A stretch of DNA of 64,000 nucleotides from Luteimonas saliphila (GCF_016774335.1 NZ_JAETWA010000006.1:1-64000), one strand, 5' to 3'. Positions 1 through 11,208 are shown, counted from the first letter of the stretch. The notes: generated from the sequence alone by a model not told the origin. Made by a program: numbers and translations.

Positions 1-57
1 ACGCCGCGGCGACCCGCGGCCGAGGCGGTTGCGCAGGCAAGGTTGCCGACCAGGCGG

Positions 58-137
58 TCGCGCCTGAAGGCGCTCCTACGGTGGCGGGTGAGCCGCAGGC
101 GGCAGACGCCGATATGCAGGAGGGGCTTCGGCCGCGG
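58..137. repeat. REP-like inverted pair
   Basis: Two facing copies of a short palindromic sequence lie upstream of trpF: 58-79 (tcgcgcctgaaggcgctcct plus ac) and a diverged mate at 116-137 containing aggggcttcggccgcgg. Each arm is itself a small hairpin (gcgcc-tgaa-ggcgc; cggc/gccg type). The same arm recurs between trpB and trpA and downstream of nuoN, so this is a dispersed intergenic family rather than part of a gene. The rest of 1-230 shows no coding sequence I can support; the end of an upstream gene lies outside the window. Confidence 0.6.
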
Positions 138-230
138 ATGGGCCGCAGCCACCACGTCGCCTCGCCTGCACGGCCTGTTCAATCCACGGCGGCATCGTCC
201 ACAATGCGCGCCACCGCCGAGGCCCGCCGC

Positions 231-884
231 ATGTCCCCGCTATTCCGCACCCGCATCAAGTTCTGCGGCATGACCCGGCCGGGCGACGTCCGCCTTGCCG
301 GCGAGCTCGGCGTCGACGCCGTCGGCTTCGTGTTCGCGGCGCCGAGTCCGCGCCGGCTCGAGCCCGACCAGGCGGCCGCGATGCGCGAGGCGCTGGCGCC
401 GATGGTCGACGCGGTGGCCCTGTTCATGGACAACGACGCCGAAGAAGTGCGCCAGGTGGTCGGCGTGGTCCGGCCGTCGCTGCTGCAGTTCCACGGCGAC
501 GAGGACGAGGCGTTCTGCCGCACGTTCGGCCTGCCGTACCTGAAGGCGGTGGCGATGGGGGCGGGCGTCGCGCCCGATCCGCTGGCGCTGCACGCGCGCT
601 ATCCCTCGGCGGCGGGATTCCTGCTCGACGCCCACGCCCCGGGCGAGGCCGGCGGCACCGGCCGTTCCTTCGACTGGACCCTGGCGCCGCGCGGCCTCAC
701 CAAGCCGATCCTCGTTGCCGGCGGACTGACGCCGGACAACGTCCACGATGCGATCCTGGCCACCCGCCCCTGGGGCGTGGACGTGGCCAGCGGCGTGGAA
801 GCGCCGGGCGAGGCGCCCGGCGTCAAGGACGGCGCACGCATGCGCAGGTTCGTCGAGGAAGTCCGGCGCGCGGACTGCGGCTGA
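231..884 (+). CDS. trpF: phosphoribosylanthranilate isomerase
   Basis: TrpF catalyses the Amadori rearrangement of N-(5-phosphoribosyl)anthranilate to the carboxyphenylamino-deoxyribulose phosphate, third step of tryptophan synthesis from chorismate, in the cytoplasm. The 217-residue protein opens with RIKFCGMT, the family signature carrying the catalytic Cys (C13), and ends with the phosphate-binding loops [10 protein letters not shown] and GVDVASGVE of a TIM barrel; length is normal. The start at 231 puts [10 protein letters not shown] close to the N-terminus as in related xanthomonad proteins; an in-frame ATG at 204 would add nine residues. It is separated from trpBA by a LysR gene on the opposite strand, an arrangement seen in Xanthomonas. 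Confidence 0.95.
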   Translation: MSPLFRTRIKFCGMTRPGDVRLAGELGVDAVGFVFAAPSPRRLEPDQAAAMREALAPMVDAVALFMDNDAEEVRQVVGVVRPSLLQFHGDEDEAFCRTFGLPYLKAVAMGAGVAPDPLALHARYPSAAGFLLDAHAPGEAGGTGRSFDWTLAPRGLTKPILVAGGLTPDNVHDAILATRPWGVDVASGVEAPGEAPGVKDGARMRRFVEEVRRADCG

Positions 885-887
885 GGC

Positions 888-1784
888 TCAGGCGTCGGCG
901 GCAAACTCGACGCGCAACCAGCCGGCGAGCCGTTCGAGCTGCGCGTCCCCGGCGACCGGCGCGCACAGGCACCATTGCGCCCCGGTGTCGATGAAGCCCC
1001 AAGGCGCGGCCAGCCGGCCTGCGGCGACGTCCGCCGCGACCAGCGGTTCGGGCGCGATCGCGATGCCGAGGCCAGCCACTGCGGCTTCGAGCAGGTAGTA
1101 CAAGTGTTCGAAGCCGGTGCCGAACCGGAGCCGCGCGGGATCGAGGCCCTGCCGCCGCGCCCATTGCGGCCAGGCCTGTGGTCGCGAGGCGGTGTGCAGC
1201 AGATCTTCCGCCGCCAGCGCCGCGGCCGGTTGACCGGACAGGCGCGCGAACGCGGGGTGGCCAGGATTGAGCACCGGGCCGATACGCTCCGGCGCCAGAG
1301 CATGCACGCGCCAGTGCGAAGGCCAGGGCGGCGCCCCGATCAGCAGTGCGGCGTCGAGGCCGGGCAGGGCAGGATCGAATTCGCCCTCGTGCGGCGACAG
1401 GTGCAGGTGCAGCCCGGGCAGGTCTGCATGCAGGCGCTCGAGGCGCGGGATCATCCAGCGTGCGAGCAGGCTGCCGGGGCAGCCGATGACGCGGGTGCCG
1501 GATGCCGTGCCCCGGCGCAGCGCACGTACGGTCGCCTGCAACTGGTCGAAGGCGGTGCGGGCCGCGTCGCTGAGCCGTTCCCCGGCATCGGTCAGGCGCA
1601 GGCCGCGACCCGCGCGCACGAACAGCTCGGTTCCGAGGTCCTCCTGCAGCAATCGCAGCTGGCGGCTGACCGCGCCGTGGGTGACGTGCAGTTCGCTGGC
1701 TGCGCGCGCCACGCTGCCCAGCCGCGCGGTCGCCTCGAAGGCGCGCAAGGCATTGAGCGGGGGCAGGCCACGGCTGGGCATCAT
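888..1784 (-). CDS. LysR-family regulator, TrpI/GcvA-like
   Basis: A 298-residue LysR-type transcriptional regulator. Residues 1-65 form the winged helix-turn-helix ([36 protein letters not shown] style), followed by a linker helix and a periplasmic-binding-protein-like effector domain to the C-terminus. It is transcribed divergently from trpB with 94 bp between start codons, exactly as trpI is from trpBA in Pseudomonas, where TrpI activates trpBA in response to indoleglycerol phosphate. The effector is therefore inferred, not seen; the sequence also resembles GcvA. Its 3' end lies three bases from the trpF stop, so the two genes converge with no room for a terminator. Confidence 0.85.
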   Translation of the reverse strand: MMPSRGLPPLNALRAFEATARLGSVARAASELHVTHGAVSRQLRLLQEDLGTELFVRAGRGLRLTDAGERLSDAARTAFDQLQATVRALRRGTASGTRVIGCPGSLLARWMIPRLERLHADLPGLHLHLSPHEGEFDPALPGLDAALLIGAPPWPSHWRVHALAPERIGPVLNPGHPAFARLSGQPAAALAAEDLLHTASRPQAWPQWARRQGLDPARLRFGTGFEHLYYLLEAAVAGLGIAIAPEPLVAADVAAGRLAAPWGFIDTGAQWCLCAPVAGDAQLERLAGWLRVEFAADA

Positions 1785-1878
1785 TGAGTTTTCCTGACAT
1801 TTTCGTCAGATACTATCGGTTTCCCGTGATGGATACGTGCGTTAAGGTGGATCCATACCTGCCCGGCGCGACGCCCCC
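1785..1878 (+). promoter_or_regulatory. trpB / LysR divergent control region
   Basis: The 94 bp between the LysR gene and trpB contain a perfect 5-bp dyad, CTGAC-attttc-GTCAG, at 1794-1809, ten bases upstream of the LysR start codon, and an imperfect palindrome aggtggatccatacct at 1845-1860 near trpB. AT-rich stretches (tgagttttcctgac, atactatcgg) suggest overlapping promoters. LysR proteins usually bind interrupted dyads with a T-N11-A core; here the spacing is T-N12-A, so the match is approximate. No clear Shine-Dalgarno precedes trpB. Confidence 0.5.
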
Positions 1879-3092
<1,214 letters not shown>

Positions 3093-3096
<4 letters not shown>

Positions 3097-3168
3097 GAGC
3101 GGCTTCAGCCGCGACCCGTTCCAGTCCGAATGTCCCGCCGACCGCATCGCGCCTCAAGGCGCTCCTAC
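3093..3168. repeat. REP-like pair between trpB and trpA
   Basis: Two inverted arms face each other: 3093-3115 (gtaggagcggcttcagccgc then gac) and 3147-3168 (tcgcgcctcaaggcgctcct then ac). Each forms a small hairpin (cggcttcagccg; gcgcctcaaggcgc) and together they can pair as a longer stem. The right arm differs from the copies at 58-79 and 27514-27535 by a single base (c for g in the loop). The first arm contains the trpB stop codon. Such paired REP elements can act as mRNA-stabilising hairpins or transcription terminators; which applies here is not visible. Confidence 0.75.
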
Positions 3169-3182
3169 CCGGATTTCCCGAC

Positions 3183-3983
3183 ATGAGCCGTCTCGACAGC
3201 AGATTCGCCTCGTTGCGTGGCATGGGCCGCAAGGCCCTGATCCCCTTCGTCACCGCCGGCGATCCTTCGCTGGAATCGACGGTGCCGGTCATGCACGCGC
3301 TGGTCGAGGCGGGCGCGGACGTGATCGAACTCGGGGTGCCGTTTTCCGACCCGATGGCCGACGGGCCCACGATCCAGCGCAGCTCGGAACGGGCATTGGC
3401 GCGCGGCGCCGGGCTTACCTGGGTGCTGGACGCGGTGCGGGCCTTCCGCGGACGCGATGCGGACACGCCAGTGGTGCTGATGGGCTACCTCAACCCGGTC
3501 GAGATCCGCGGCGCGGAGCGCTTCGCGCGGGAGGCGGCGGAGGCGGGCGTGGACGGCGTGCTGCTGGTCGACCTGCCGCCGGAGGAGGCGCCGGAGTTCC
3601 GCGACGCGTTCTCCGGACACGGGGTCGACCTGATCCTGCTGGCTTCGCCGACGACCACCGAGGCGCGCCTCGCAACCCTGCTGGCGAACGCACGGGGATA
3701 CCTCTACTACGTCAGCTTCGCCGGAGTGACGGGCGCCTCCGAACGCCTGGACACGGCCGTGGCGACGGACCACCTAAGGCGGATCCGCGCCGGTGCCGCG
3801 GTGCCGGTGGTGGCCGGGTTCGGCATCCGCGACGCGGCCGGCGCGGCGGCGATGGCGGTGGATGCGGACGGCGTGGTGGTCGGCAGCGCACTGGTCTCGG
3901 CGCTGGCCGACGCAACCGGGGCCGCCGACGCGGCCGCCTGCGCCCGCAGCTTCCTCGCGCCACTGCGGGCCGCGCTGGACTGA
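3183..3983 (+). CDS. trpA: tryptophan synthase alpha chain
   Basis: TrpA cleaves indole-3-glycerol phosphate to indole and glyceraldehyde 3-phosphate, passing indole through the tunnel to TrpB. The 266-residue TIM-barrel protein carries both catalytic acids at the classical numbers: E49 in VIELGVPFSDP and D60 in PMADGP. Phosphate-binding GFGIRDAAGA and VVVGSALV are near the C-terminus. Start 3183 (ATGAGCCGTCTC) follows the REP-like pair and no strong ribosome-binding site is visible; an upstream in-frame start at 3027 would overlap trpB and add 52 arginine-rich residues with no family match, so I rejected it. Confidence 0.96.
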   Translation: MSRLDSRFASLRGMGRKALIPFVTAGDPSLESTVPVMHALVEAGADVIELGVPFSDPMADGPTIQRSSERALARGAGLTWVLDAVRAFRGRDADTPVVLMGYLNPVEIRGAERFAREAAEAGVDGVLLVDLPPEEAPEFRDAFSGHGVDLILLASPTTTEARLATLLANARGYLYYVSFAGVTGASERLDTAVATDHLRRIRAGAAVPVVAGFGIRDAAGAAAMAVDADGVVVGSALVSALADATGAADAAACARSFLAPLRAALD

Positions 3984-4202
3984 TCGCCACGCGCGCCGGC
4001 CGGCCGTCGCCCTGCGCAGGCGCGAGCGGCAACGTTCACTTCCGATTCAATGACTTGGACCGCCCGGACGGCCGTTGCGGCATTCGCTGATGCAGCGTCC
4101 CCGCGGGAAGCAGAGGTGTGGGGCTGCCGCCGGGGTGCTGCCGGACCTTGCGCTAAACTGCGCGCCTTCCGCGGCGCGACCGCGATCGGACTCGACCCTG
4201 GC

Positions 4203-5080
<878 letters not shown>

Positions 5081-5084
<4 letters not shown>

Positions 5085-6448
5085 GCCGGAAATACTTCGG
5101 CACCGACGGCATCCGTGGCCGCGTCGGCGAAGGCGCGATCTCGGCCGATTTCGTGCTGCGCCTGGGCAACGCCTACGGCCACGCCCTGCGTGCGGCGGCG
5201 GCGGCCGGGCAGGGTGGGGAGTGGCGCAAGCCGCAGGTGATCATCGGCAAGGACACCCGGATCTCGAACTACATGTTCGAGGCGGCGCTGGAGGCCGGGC
5301 TGGTGGCGGCGGGCGTGGACGTGCAGTTGATGGGGCCGATGCCGACGCCGGCTGTGGCGCATCTCACCCGCTCGATGCGCGCCGACGGCGGCATCGTGAT
5401 TTCCGCCTCGCACAATCCGCACTACGACAACGGCATCAAGTTCTTCTCCGCCGACGGCGAGAAGCTCGACGACGCCACCGAGCTGGCGATCGAAGCGTCG
5501 CTGGAAACGCCGTTCAGCACGGTATCGTCGGAACAGCTGGGCAAGGCGGTGCGCACGCGCGATGCGGTGGGCCGCTACGTCGAGGCCTGCAAGGGATCGG
5601 TCTCCCGCAGTTTCGATCTGGGCGGGATGCGGATCGTGGTCGACTGCGCCAATGGCGCGACCTACCAGATCGGGCCGATGGTGCTGGCCGAGCTCGGCGC
5701 GCAGGTCGAGACGATCGGGGTCTCGCCCAACGGCACCAACATCAACGACGGCGTCGGCTCGATGCACCCGGAAGGCCTGGCGGCGCGCGTGCGCGAGACC
5801 GACGCCGAACTCGGCATCGCCTTCGACGGCGACGGCGACCGCCTGCTGTTCGTCGACAGCGACGGCACCGTGCGCGACGGCGACGACCTGCTGTACGTGC
5901 TCGCGCTGGACTGGCAGGCCAGCGGCCGCCTGCGCGGCCCGGTGGTCGGCACGGTGATGACCAACTACGGCTTCGAGCAGGCGCTGGCGAAGGCCGGGAT
6001 CGGCTTCCTGCGCACAAAGGTCGGCGATCGCTACGTCCACCAGGCGCTGCTCGAGCATGGCGGCATCCTGGGCGGAGAAGCCTCCGGCCACCTGCTGTGC
6101 CTGGACCGCGCCACCACCGGCGACGGCATCATCAGCGCGCTGCAGGTGCTGGAGGTGCTGCGGCGCTGCGGCACCACCCTGCAGCAGGCGCTGGCCGGCG
6201 TGCGCAAGTTGCCGCAGAAGACGGTCAACGTGCGCTACGCCAATGGCGCGAAGCCGGCCGAGGCGGAGGGGGTGAAGGCCGCGCTCGCCGTCGCGCAGGC
6301 GGCGGTGGAAGGGCGGGGGCGCGCCTTCCTGCGCCCGTCGGGCACCGAGCCGGTGGTGCGGGTCACCGTCGAGGCCGACGACGAGGCCCTGGTGCTGTCC
6401 ACGCTCGAGACCCTGGCCGGGGCGGTGCGTGCCGCGGCCGAGCGCTGA
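5081..6448 (+). CDS. glmM: phosphoglucosamine mutase
   Basis: GlmM converts glucosamine 6-phosphate to glucosamine 1-phosphate for UDP-GlcNAc, hence peptidoglycan and lipopolysaccharide. The 455-residue protein has the phosphoserine loop ISASHNP (S110 is the phosphorylated serine), the magnesium loop DGDGDR near residue 247, the sugar-binding GEASGH, and the C-terminal phosphate loop RPSGTEP. Its ATG overlaps the accD stop by four bases, indicating translational coupling of a fatty-acid gene to a peptidoglycan-precursor gene. In enterobacteria glmM instead follows folP. Confidence 0.96.
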
Positions 6449-6531
6449 ACCATGCCCTTGATCGGGATCACGGCGGCCCGCGCGTGCGCGTGGCCCAATG
6501 TCCCGATCCGCCAGATGTCCCGGAGCCCAAG

Positions 6532-7470
6532 ATGAGTGCGCGTATCCCCACCCTCGACATCCGCCGTTTCGAAGGCGACCGCGACGCCTTCGTCGCCGAA
6601 CTCGGCGCGGCCTACCGCGAATGGGGCTTCGCCGGCATCAGCCATCACGGCATCCCCCAGGCGCTGATCGACGACGCCTACGCGGCGTTCCGTGCCTTCT
6701 ACGCACTGCCCGACGAAGTGAAGCGGCGCTACCACGTGCCGGGACAGGGCGGTGCGCGCGGCTATACGCCGTTCGGCATCGAGACCGCGAAGGGTTCGAA
6801 GCACTTCGACCTCAAGGAGTTCTACCACATCGGCCGCGAACTGCCGGAGGATTCGAAGTACCAAGACGTGATGCCGCCGAACGTGTGGCCGGAAGAAGTG
6901 CCCGGCTTCCGCGAGCATGGCCTGGCGCTGTACAACGCGCTCGACGCGCTGGGCTCGCGCGTGCTTTCGGCGCTGGCGCTGCACATCGGCCTGCCGGCCG
7001 ACTTCTTCGCGGACAAGACCAATTTCGGCAACTCGATCCTGCGCCCGATCCACTACCCGCCGATCACCGCCGACGACATCCCCAACGTGCGCGCCGGCGC
7101 TCACGGCGACATCAACTTCATCACCCTGCTGGTGGGCGCCTCCACCGCGGGCCTGGAAGTCCAGTCGAAGAAGGGCGAGTGGGTGCCGTTCACCTCCGAG
7201 GGCGATACCATCGTGGTCAACATCGGCGACATGCTCGAGCGCCTGACCAACCACGTCTATCCCTCGACCATCCATCGCGTGGTCAACCCGCCCGGCGATG
7301 CCGCGCGCCAGCCGCGCTATTCGGTGCCGTTCTTCCTGCACCCGAACCCGGACTTCCTGATCGACGTCCTGCCTTCGTGCATCACGCCGGAGAACCCGAG
7401 CCGGTATCCCGAGCCGATCACCGCGCACGGATTCCTCGAGCAGCGCCTGCGCGAGATCAAACTGAAGTAG
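6532..7470 (+). CDS. 2-oxoglutarate/Fe(II)-type oxygenase (isopenicillin N synthase family)
   Basis: A 312-residue cytoplasmic oxygenase of the isopenicillin N synthase-like family. The N-terminal DIOX_N region (to about residue 120) includes REWGFAGISHHGI; the double-stranded beta-helix core has the iron triad H191, D193 (AHGDINFITLL) and H248 (STIHRVVNP), and R262-x-S264 (PRYSVPFF), the usual 2-oxoglutarate carboxylate clamp. Members act on small molecules, amino acids or peptides; nothing here identifies the substrate. Start 6532 has ggag eight bases upstream. It lies 83 bp after glmM in the same direction and may be co-transcribed. Confidence 0.9.
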   Translation: MSARIPTLDIRRFEGDRDAFVAELGAAYREWGFAGISHHGIPQALIDDAYAAFRAFYALPDEVKRRYHVPGQGGARGYTPFGIETAKGSKHFDLKEFYHIGRELPEDSKYQDVMPPNVWPEEVPGFREHGLALYNALDALGSRVLSALALHIGLPADFFADKTNFGNSILRPIHYPPITADDIPNVRAGAHGDINFITLLVGASTAGLEVQSKKGEWVPFTSEGDTIVVNIGDMLERLTNHVYPSTIHRVVNPPGDAARQPRYSVPFFLHPNPDFLIDVLPSCITPENPSRYPEPITAHGFLEQRLREIKLK

Positions 7471-8009
7471 CCGCAGGCGTAACGTCGCTCAACGTCGGAC
7501 CGGCGCTGCACCAATCGCCTGCATGAGGCTTCTTCTCCCATGGGATCGCCGATGAGAGAGTCCCTGTCAGGGCTCCGGATGGACGCCGCGTCCTGGCGCC
7601 CGGGGATCGCTTTCCGCTCGGTCAGGGCCGCTGCGCGGTCCGGCCCGGCGCAGCGCGCCGTGCGTTCGCGCGGATGCGCGGCATGCCGCGCAAGCGATCC
7701 GCGCTCACCCTGCCCTGACTCGCGCGCAAAACATCCATGTTTTGCTTGCCGCGATCCCCAGGCGGCAGGACGCGGCTCACCGTTGTTCTGGCCGCGATGG
7801 CCCGGTGGCCATTTCCTTTGAAGTCACGCCAATGATAGGCCGATGGGCGTTCCGGGTCGGGGGTTGCGGAAAGCAGCGCGGGGATGCGCTGCTGCGGCGA
7901 GTCAGCCATGGATGGCTGACCGAGCCGAGTAGCAATCCCCGACCCGGAACGCCCCCGGTCGTAAGCCCGGGTCCGAACCCCGACAACTTTGCCAGACGCC
8001 CTCGCTGAG
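7471..8009. other. non-coding region with a long structured repeat
   Basis: About 540 bp without a credible gene. Up to about 7840 I see GC-rich sequence with short palindromes (caaaacatccatgttttg at 7727-7744 is a perfect inverted repeat) but no coding signal. The right half holds the 110-bp inverted-repeat structure annotated separately. The short open frames here overlap on several strands with no start context and no recognisable domain. Confidence 0.6.
7845..7954. repeat. cloverleaf-like long inverted repeat
   Basis: Outer arms of 23 nt at 7845-7867 and 7932-7954 are reverse complements at 22 of 23 positions (they begin gggcgttccgggtc and end gacccggaacgccc). Inside them lie two further hairpins: 7873-7892 (gcagcgc-ggggat-gcgctgc) and the near-palindrome gtcagccatggatggctgac at 7901-7920. 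The whole can fold as a stem with two internal hairpins. It lies in the convergent gap between the oxygenase and protease genes. The catggatgg core also occurs in the nuoK-nuoL repeats. Confidence 0.8.
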
Positions 8010-8044
8010 AAAAAAAAAGGGAGCGGGCCGCTGGCCCGCCCCCT
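8010..8044 (-). terminator. intrinsic terminator of the protease gene
   Basis: Read on the minus strand, the stem gcgggcc-agc-ggcccgc is followed by tccc and a run of eight T (plus-strand A run at 8011-8018). It starts about 25 bases past the protease stop codon, in the right orientation. This is one of the clearest rho-independent terminators in the window. Confidence 0.85.
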
Positions 8045-8064
8045 TCCTCAACGGTGGCTCGCGA

Positions 8065-9243
8065 TCAGCAACCGGCGACGTTGCAAAGCGGCACGATGTT
8101 GGCGCTGCTGAAGCGCGGGCCGACGTAGCTGTTGCCGAAGTCGCCGATGTGCGGACCGCTGACCACGCCGTTGACGTGGTTGCCGCCGTGCGAGTTGGGC
8201 GTGTAGTTGCGCAACCAGCCGCCGCCGCTGCTGCCGTAGGTCATGTCGCAGCCCTGCACCAGCACGTCGGTGCCCTCCCAGCTCGAGCTGTAGCTCTGGC
8301 CTGCGCAGATGTGGGTGTACTGGGTGCTGAGGTTGCTCGCGTAGCCATGCGAGTAGATCGATTGCGAGTAGTCCCAGTCCCAGCTGCGTCCCAGCCAGCC
8401 GACGTAGTTGGTCACCGGTTGCCCGGTGGTGGCTTCCCCGGCCAGCCTGATCACGGCCACGTCCCAGCGCCTGCCGCCGTTGTTGATCCACTCGTTGAGC
8501 ACCGTCGCCGACTGCCAGCCGTAGCGTCCGTACGGCGCGACGCCATAGCGGTCCGCCGGCACGAACACGAAGTTCCGGTTGAAGCCCTGGCCCCGGGTAT
8601 AGACGCAGTGCGCGGCGGTGACGAGCACCGAGTTGCCGCTGGCCACGTTCGCCGTGCAGTACGAGCTGCCGCCACTGGGAGTGGTGAAATACAGCTTGCC
8701 GATCTTGTTCCAGGGTGCCGCCGTCCACTGGAAGGTGTAGTAGTTGCCGGGATAGCGGATGTAAGGATGGTGCGCGCCGTCTTTCTCGCCGCCGTCCTTC
8801 GCGCCCTGGAGGGCGTCGTCGTCCTGCATCGCCTCGATCTTGCGCCAGGCGTCGCCGAACTGCTGGCGGGCCAGGTACTCGGCGAAGGGCAGCGCCGCGC
8901 CGCCAGCGGCCGAGGTATCCAGGTATGGGCGGCGCGGCGCCGGCAGCGCGCTTTCCGGTGCCCCCTTGGGTGCGGCCGTGTCGCCCTCCGGCCATGCCAG
9001 CGGCGTGGCCGCGGCACGTTGCCTTTCCGTGGCGAATGGATGCGCGGAGGCGCCTGAGGGGATCTTCTGCTGCGCGCCCCCCGGTGCGGTCAGCACGGTG
9101 ACGTCGCCTTCGGGGGTGCGCACCACCTTCTCGGACGCCTGCGTGGAGGTCGCTGCCAATGCGCCGAGAACGATCGCGGAGAAGGCGCCGGTACGAAGCG
9201 CTGCGCAGGTACGGTTGCTTGCGATGTTGGAACGGAGTGTCAT
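8065..9243 (-). CDS. secreted trypsin-like serine protease (S1 family)
   Basis: A 392-residue exported protease. Residues 1-37 are a Sec-type signal peptide (hydrophobic AFSAIVLGALAATS, Ala-rich cleavage region). A roughly 130-residue charged pro-region follows, then a chymotrypsin-fold domain with triad H212 (VTAAHC), D261 (RRWDVAVIRL) and S339 (YGSSGGGW). Several Cys pairs (C196/C213, C313/C332, C387/C392 are candidates) suit a periplasmic or extracellular enzyme. It resembles glutamyl-endopeptidase-like S1B proteins; cleavage specificity cannot be read. Secretion of peptidases is typical of Lysobacter-like predators. Own terminator follows; the 310-bp upstream gap implies its own promoter. 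Confidence 0.9.
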   Translation of the reverse strand: MTLRSNIASNRTCAALRTGAFSAIVLGALAATSTQASEKVVRTPEGDVTVLTAPGGAQQKIPSGASAHPFATERQRAAATPLAWPEGDTAAPKGAPESALPAPRRPYLDTSAAGGAALPFAEYLARQQFGDAWRKIEAMQDDDALQGAKDGGEKDGAHHPYIRYPGNYYTFQWTAAPWNKIGKLYFTTPSGGSSYCTANVASGNSVLVTAAHCVYTRGQGFNRNFVFVPADRYGVAPYGRYGWQSATVLNEWINNGGRRWDVAVIRLAGEATTGQPVTNYVGWLGRSWDWDYSQSIYSHGYASNLSTQYTHICAGQSYSSSWEGTDVLVQGCDMTYGSSGGGWLRNYTPNSHGGNHVNGVVSGPHIGDFGNSYVGPRFSSANIVPLCNVAGC

Positions 9244-9553
9244 TGCATGTGTACTCTTGCCGTGGGTCGTCGCGGCGGGAATTCGCCGCGACGGGACAGG
9301 CAGTACGACCCCTGCGATCCGCCGGGTGGCGGAGACGATGTCGTTGGCGGGAGCGGCGCGCGAATCGCGCCTTGCCGTCGTGTCCGTGGTTCCCTCGCGA
9401 CCCCTTCCGGCGATGGGAACGTCGATCTCCGTGCTGCGTGTCCAGTGCTACCAACGCCCGTCGCGAGGGCGCGCGGACAGCGCGACGCGTGTCCTACACG
9501 CGAATCAGGGTTTTCCTACAGGGCGAGCGCGTCCGGACCGTGGACAACGCGGT
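9244..9553 (-). promoter_or_regulatory. upstream region of the protease gene
   Basis: This 310-bp gap separates the SDR stop from the protease start, both on the minus strand. Minus-strand 9520 to 9505 reads tgtaggaaaaccctga, followed ten bases later by gtgtaggacac, so the tgtagga unit is repeated. A nearly identical 16-mer (one mismatch) occurs at 56613-56628. These AT-rich boxes in 70 percent GC DNA are likely regulatory, but I do not know the factor. No gene fits the gap; no strong Shine-Dalgarno precedes the protease ATG. Confidence 0.45.
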
Positions 9554-10354
9554 TCAATCGATGCTGCGGATGCGCGCGGAATTGCGCGCCATCCGCCGCA
9601 ACACGAAGCGGTCCGGCAGATGCTTGCTCGCGAAGCGCAGCAGCTTGTAGGCCGCGCCCGGCACCACCAGGACCTGGCCGCGCTCGACCGCATCGATCCC
9701 GGCGCGGGCAACGTCCTCCGCTTCCAGCCACATCCACTTCGGCAGCCTGGACATCATCGCGCGCGTGCCGGTGACGTCGTGGAACTCCGACCGGGTGAAT
9801 CCCGGGCACAGCGCGGTAGCGTGCACGCCGGCATCGGCGTTTTCCAGCGCCAGCGATTCGGTGAACCTGAGCATGAACGCCTTCGCCGGTGCGTACAGCG
9901 TCTGCCCGTCCGCCGACGGCACCAGCGCGGCGAACGAGGCGACGTTGAGGATGCGGCCATTGCCACAGGCGCGCAGCGCCGGCAGCAGGCGCCAGGTCAG
10001 CTCCGAGACCGCACCGACCATCACCTGCAGGAAAGCGGCGTGGGTCGGCCAGTCGCTCCGCAGGTAGCGGCCGGGCACGCCGTAGCCGGCGTTGTTGACG
10101 AGCACGCGCAGCGGCACGCCGAGCGCCGAGACGTCGTCGGCCAGCCGCTGCGGCGCGGCAGGGTCGGCGAGGTCGGCGGCGACCACGTGTACATCGACCC
10201 GGCCGCCGAGTTCGTCCGCGAGCGCCTGCAGCCGGTCCGTGCGCCTGGCGGTCAGGATCAACGGCACCCCGCGCCGCGCGTACTCGCGGGCGATCGCCGC
10301 GCCGATGCCGCTGGAGGCGCCGGTGACGAGGGCGTGGCCGCTTGCCTGGGGCAT
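9554..10354 (-). CDS. short-chain dehydrogenase/reductase
   Basis: A 266-residue classical SDR, NAD(P)-dependent, cytoplasmic. It has the cofactor motif TGASSGIG, the R-R pair after beta-2 (LTARRTDRL) that usually favours NADP, the structural NNAG, catalytic Ser in LNVASFAA and the YxxxK pair YAPAK. The substrate is unknown; annotations for this subgroup are generic. Start 10354 has ggact upstream; an alternative in-frame start at 10408 would overlap the tpiA control region. It is divergent from tpiA with 65 bp between starts. Confidence 0.9.
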   Translation of the reverse strand: MPQASGHALVTGASSGIGAAIAREYARRGVPLILTARRTDRLQALADELGGRVDVHVVAADLADPAAPQRLADDVSALGVPLRVLVNNAGYGVPGRYLRSDWPTHAAFLQVMVGAVSELTWRLLPALRACGNGRILNVASFAALVPSADGQTLYAPAKAFMLRFTESLALENADAGVHATALCPGFTRSEFHDVTGTRAMMSRLPKWMWLEAEDVARAGIDAVERGQVLVVPGAAYKLLRFASKHLPDRFVLRRMARNSARIRSID

Positions 10355-10419
10355 GGGAGTCCTTCGGTCGTTCTGGCGATCGGCTATCCTGTGCGGCATC
10401 GCACGCAACGGGGCCGGTC

Positions 10420-11172
10420 ATGCGCCGCAAGATCGTAGCCGGAAACTGGAAGCTGTACGGGACCCGCGAATTCGCGACGTCGCTGATGAACGCCGTGGTG
10501 GTGGAGCTGCCGCTGCCGGGTGTGGATGTCGTGGTGCTGCCGCCGCTGCCCTACCTCGGGGACCTGATCGAGGACTTCGAGGGCCATCCGGTGGCCTTCG
10601 GCGCGCAGGACGTCAGCCACAACGAGGAGGGTGCGTACACCGGCGAGGTGTCGGCGCGGATGCTGCTCGACGTGGGTGCACGCTACGGCCTGGTCGGGCA
10701 CTCCGAACGCCGCCAGCACCATGCCGAGGACAGCGAGCTGGTCGCGAAGAAGTTCCTCGCGGCGTCCAATGCCGGGCTGGTCCCGATCCTGTGCCTGGGT
10801 GAGACCCTGGACGACAGGGAGTCGGGGCGGACCGAAGCGGTGATCGCCTCGCAGCTGCAGCCGGTGCTGCACCTGGCGGGCGTGGCGCGTTTCGCCGGGG
10901 CGGTGGTGGCCTACGAACCGGTCTGGGCGATCGGCACCGGCCGGACCGCGAGTCCGGAGCAGGCGCAGGAGGTGCACGCCTTCATCCGTGGCCAGGTCGC
11001 GGCGCAGGATGCTAGAATTGGCGATTCGCTGCCGATCCTGTACGGCGGCAGCGTCAAGCCGGCCAATGCCGCCGAACTGTTCGCCCAGGCGGACATCGAC
11101 GGCGGACTGATCGGCGGCGCCTCGCTGGTAGCGGCGGATTTCCTCGCCATCGCCCGCGCGGCCGCCCGCTGA
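10420..11172 (+). CDS. tpiA: triosephosphate isomerase
   Basis: TpiA interconverts dihydroxyacetone phosphate and glyceraldehyde 3-phosphate. The 250-residue protein has the substrate lysine in GNWKLYG (K11), the electrophilic histidine in GHSERR (H94), the catalytic glutamate in AYEPVWAIGTG (E166) with the mobile loop, and the C-terminal phosphate loop YGGSVKPANA. Length is normal. The tpiA-secG-tRNA-Leu-nuoA order is conserved among xanthomonads and other gammaproteobacteria. Confidence 0.97.
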   Translation: MRRKIVAGNWKLYGTREFATSLMNAVVVELPLPGVDVVVLPPLPYLGDLIEDFEGHPVAFGAQDVSHNEEGAYTGEVSARMLLDVGARYGLVGHSERRQHHAEDSELVAKKFLAASNAGLVPILCLGETLDDRESGRTEAVIASQLQPVLHLAGVARFAGAVVAYEPVWAIGTGRTASPEQAQEVHAFIRGQVAAQDARIGDSLPILYGGSVKPANAAELFAQADIDGGLIGGASLVAADFLAIARAAAR

Positions 11173-11208
11173 GCGGCCGGTCCAAGAAGACATCCCGAGT
11201 ATGCCGCA

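Noticed and set aside
7540-8008. Several short overlapping open frames in 7471-8009
   Set aside because: They occur on both strands, lack ribosome-binding sites and domains, and coincide with palindromes.
8010-8044. Terminator for the plus-strand oxygenase gene
   Set aside because: The T-run is on the minus strand only; it serves the protease gene.
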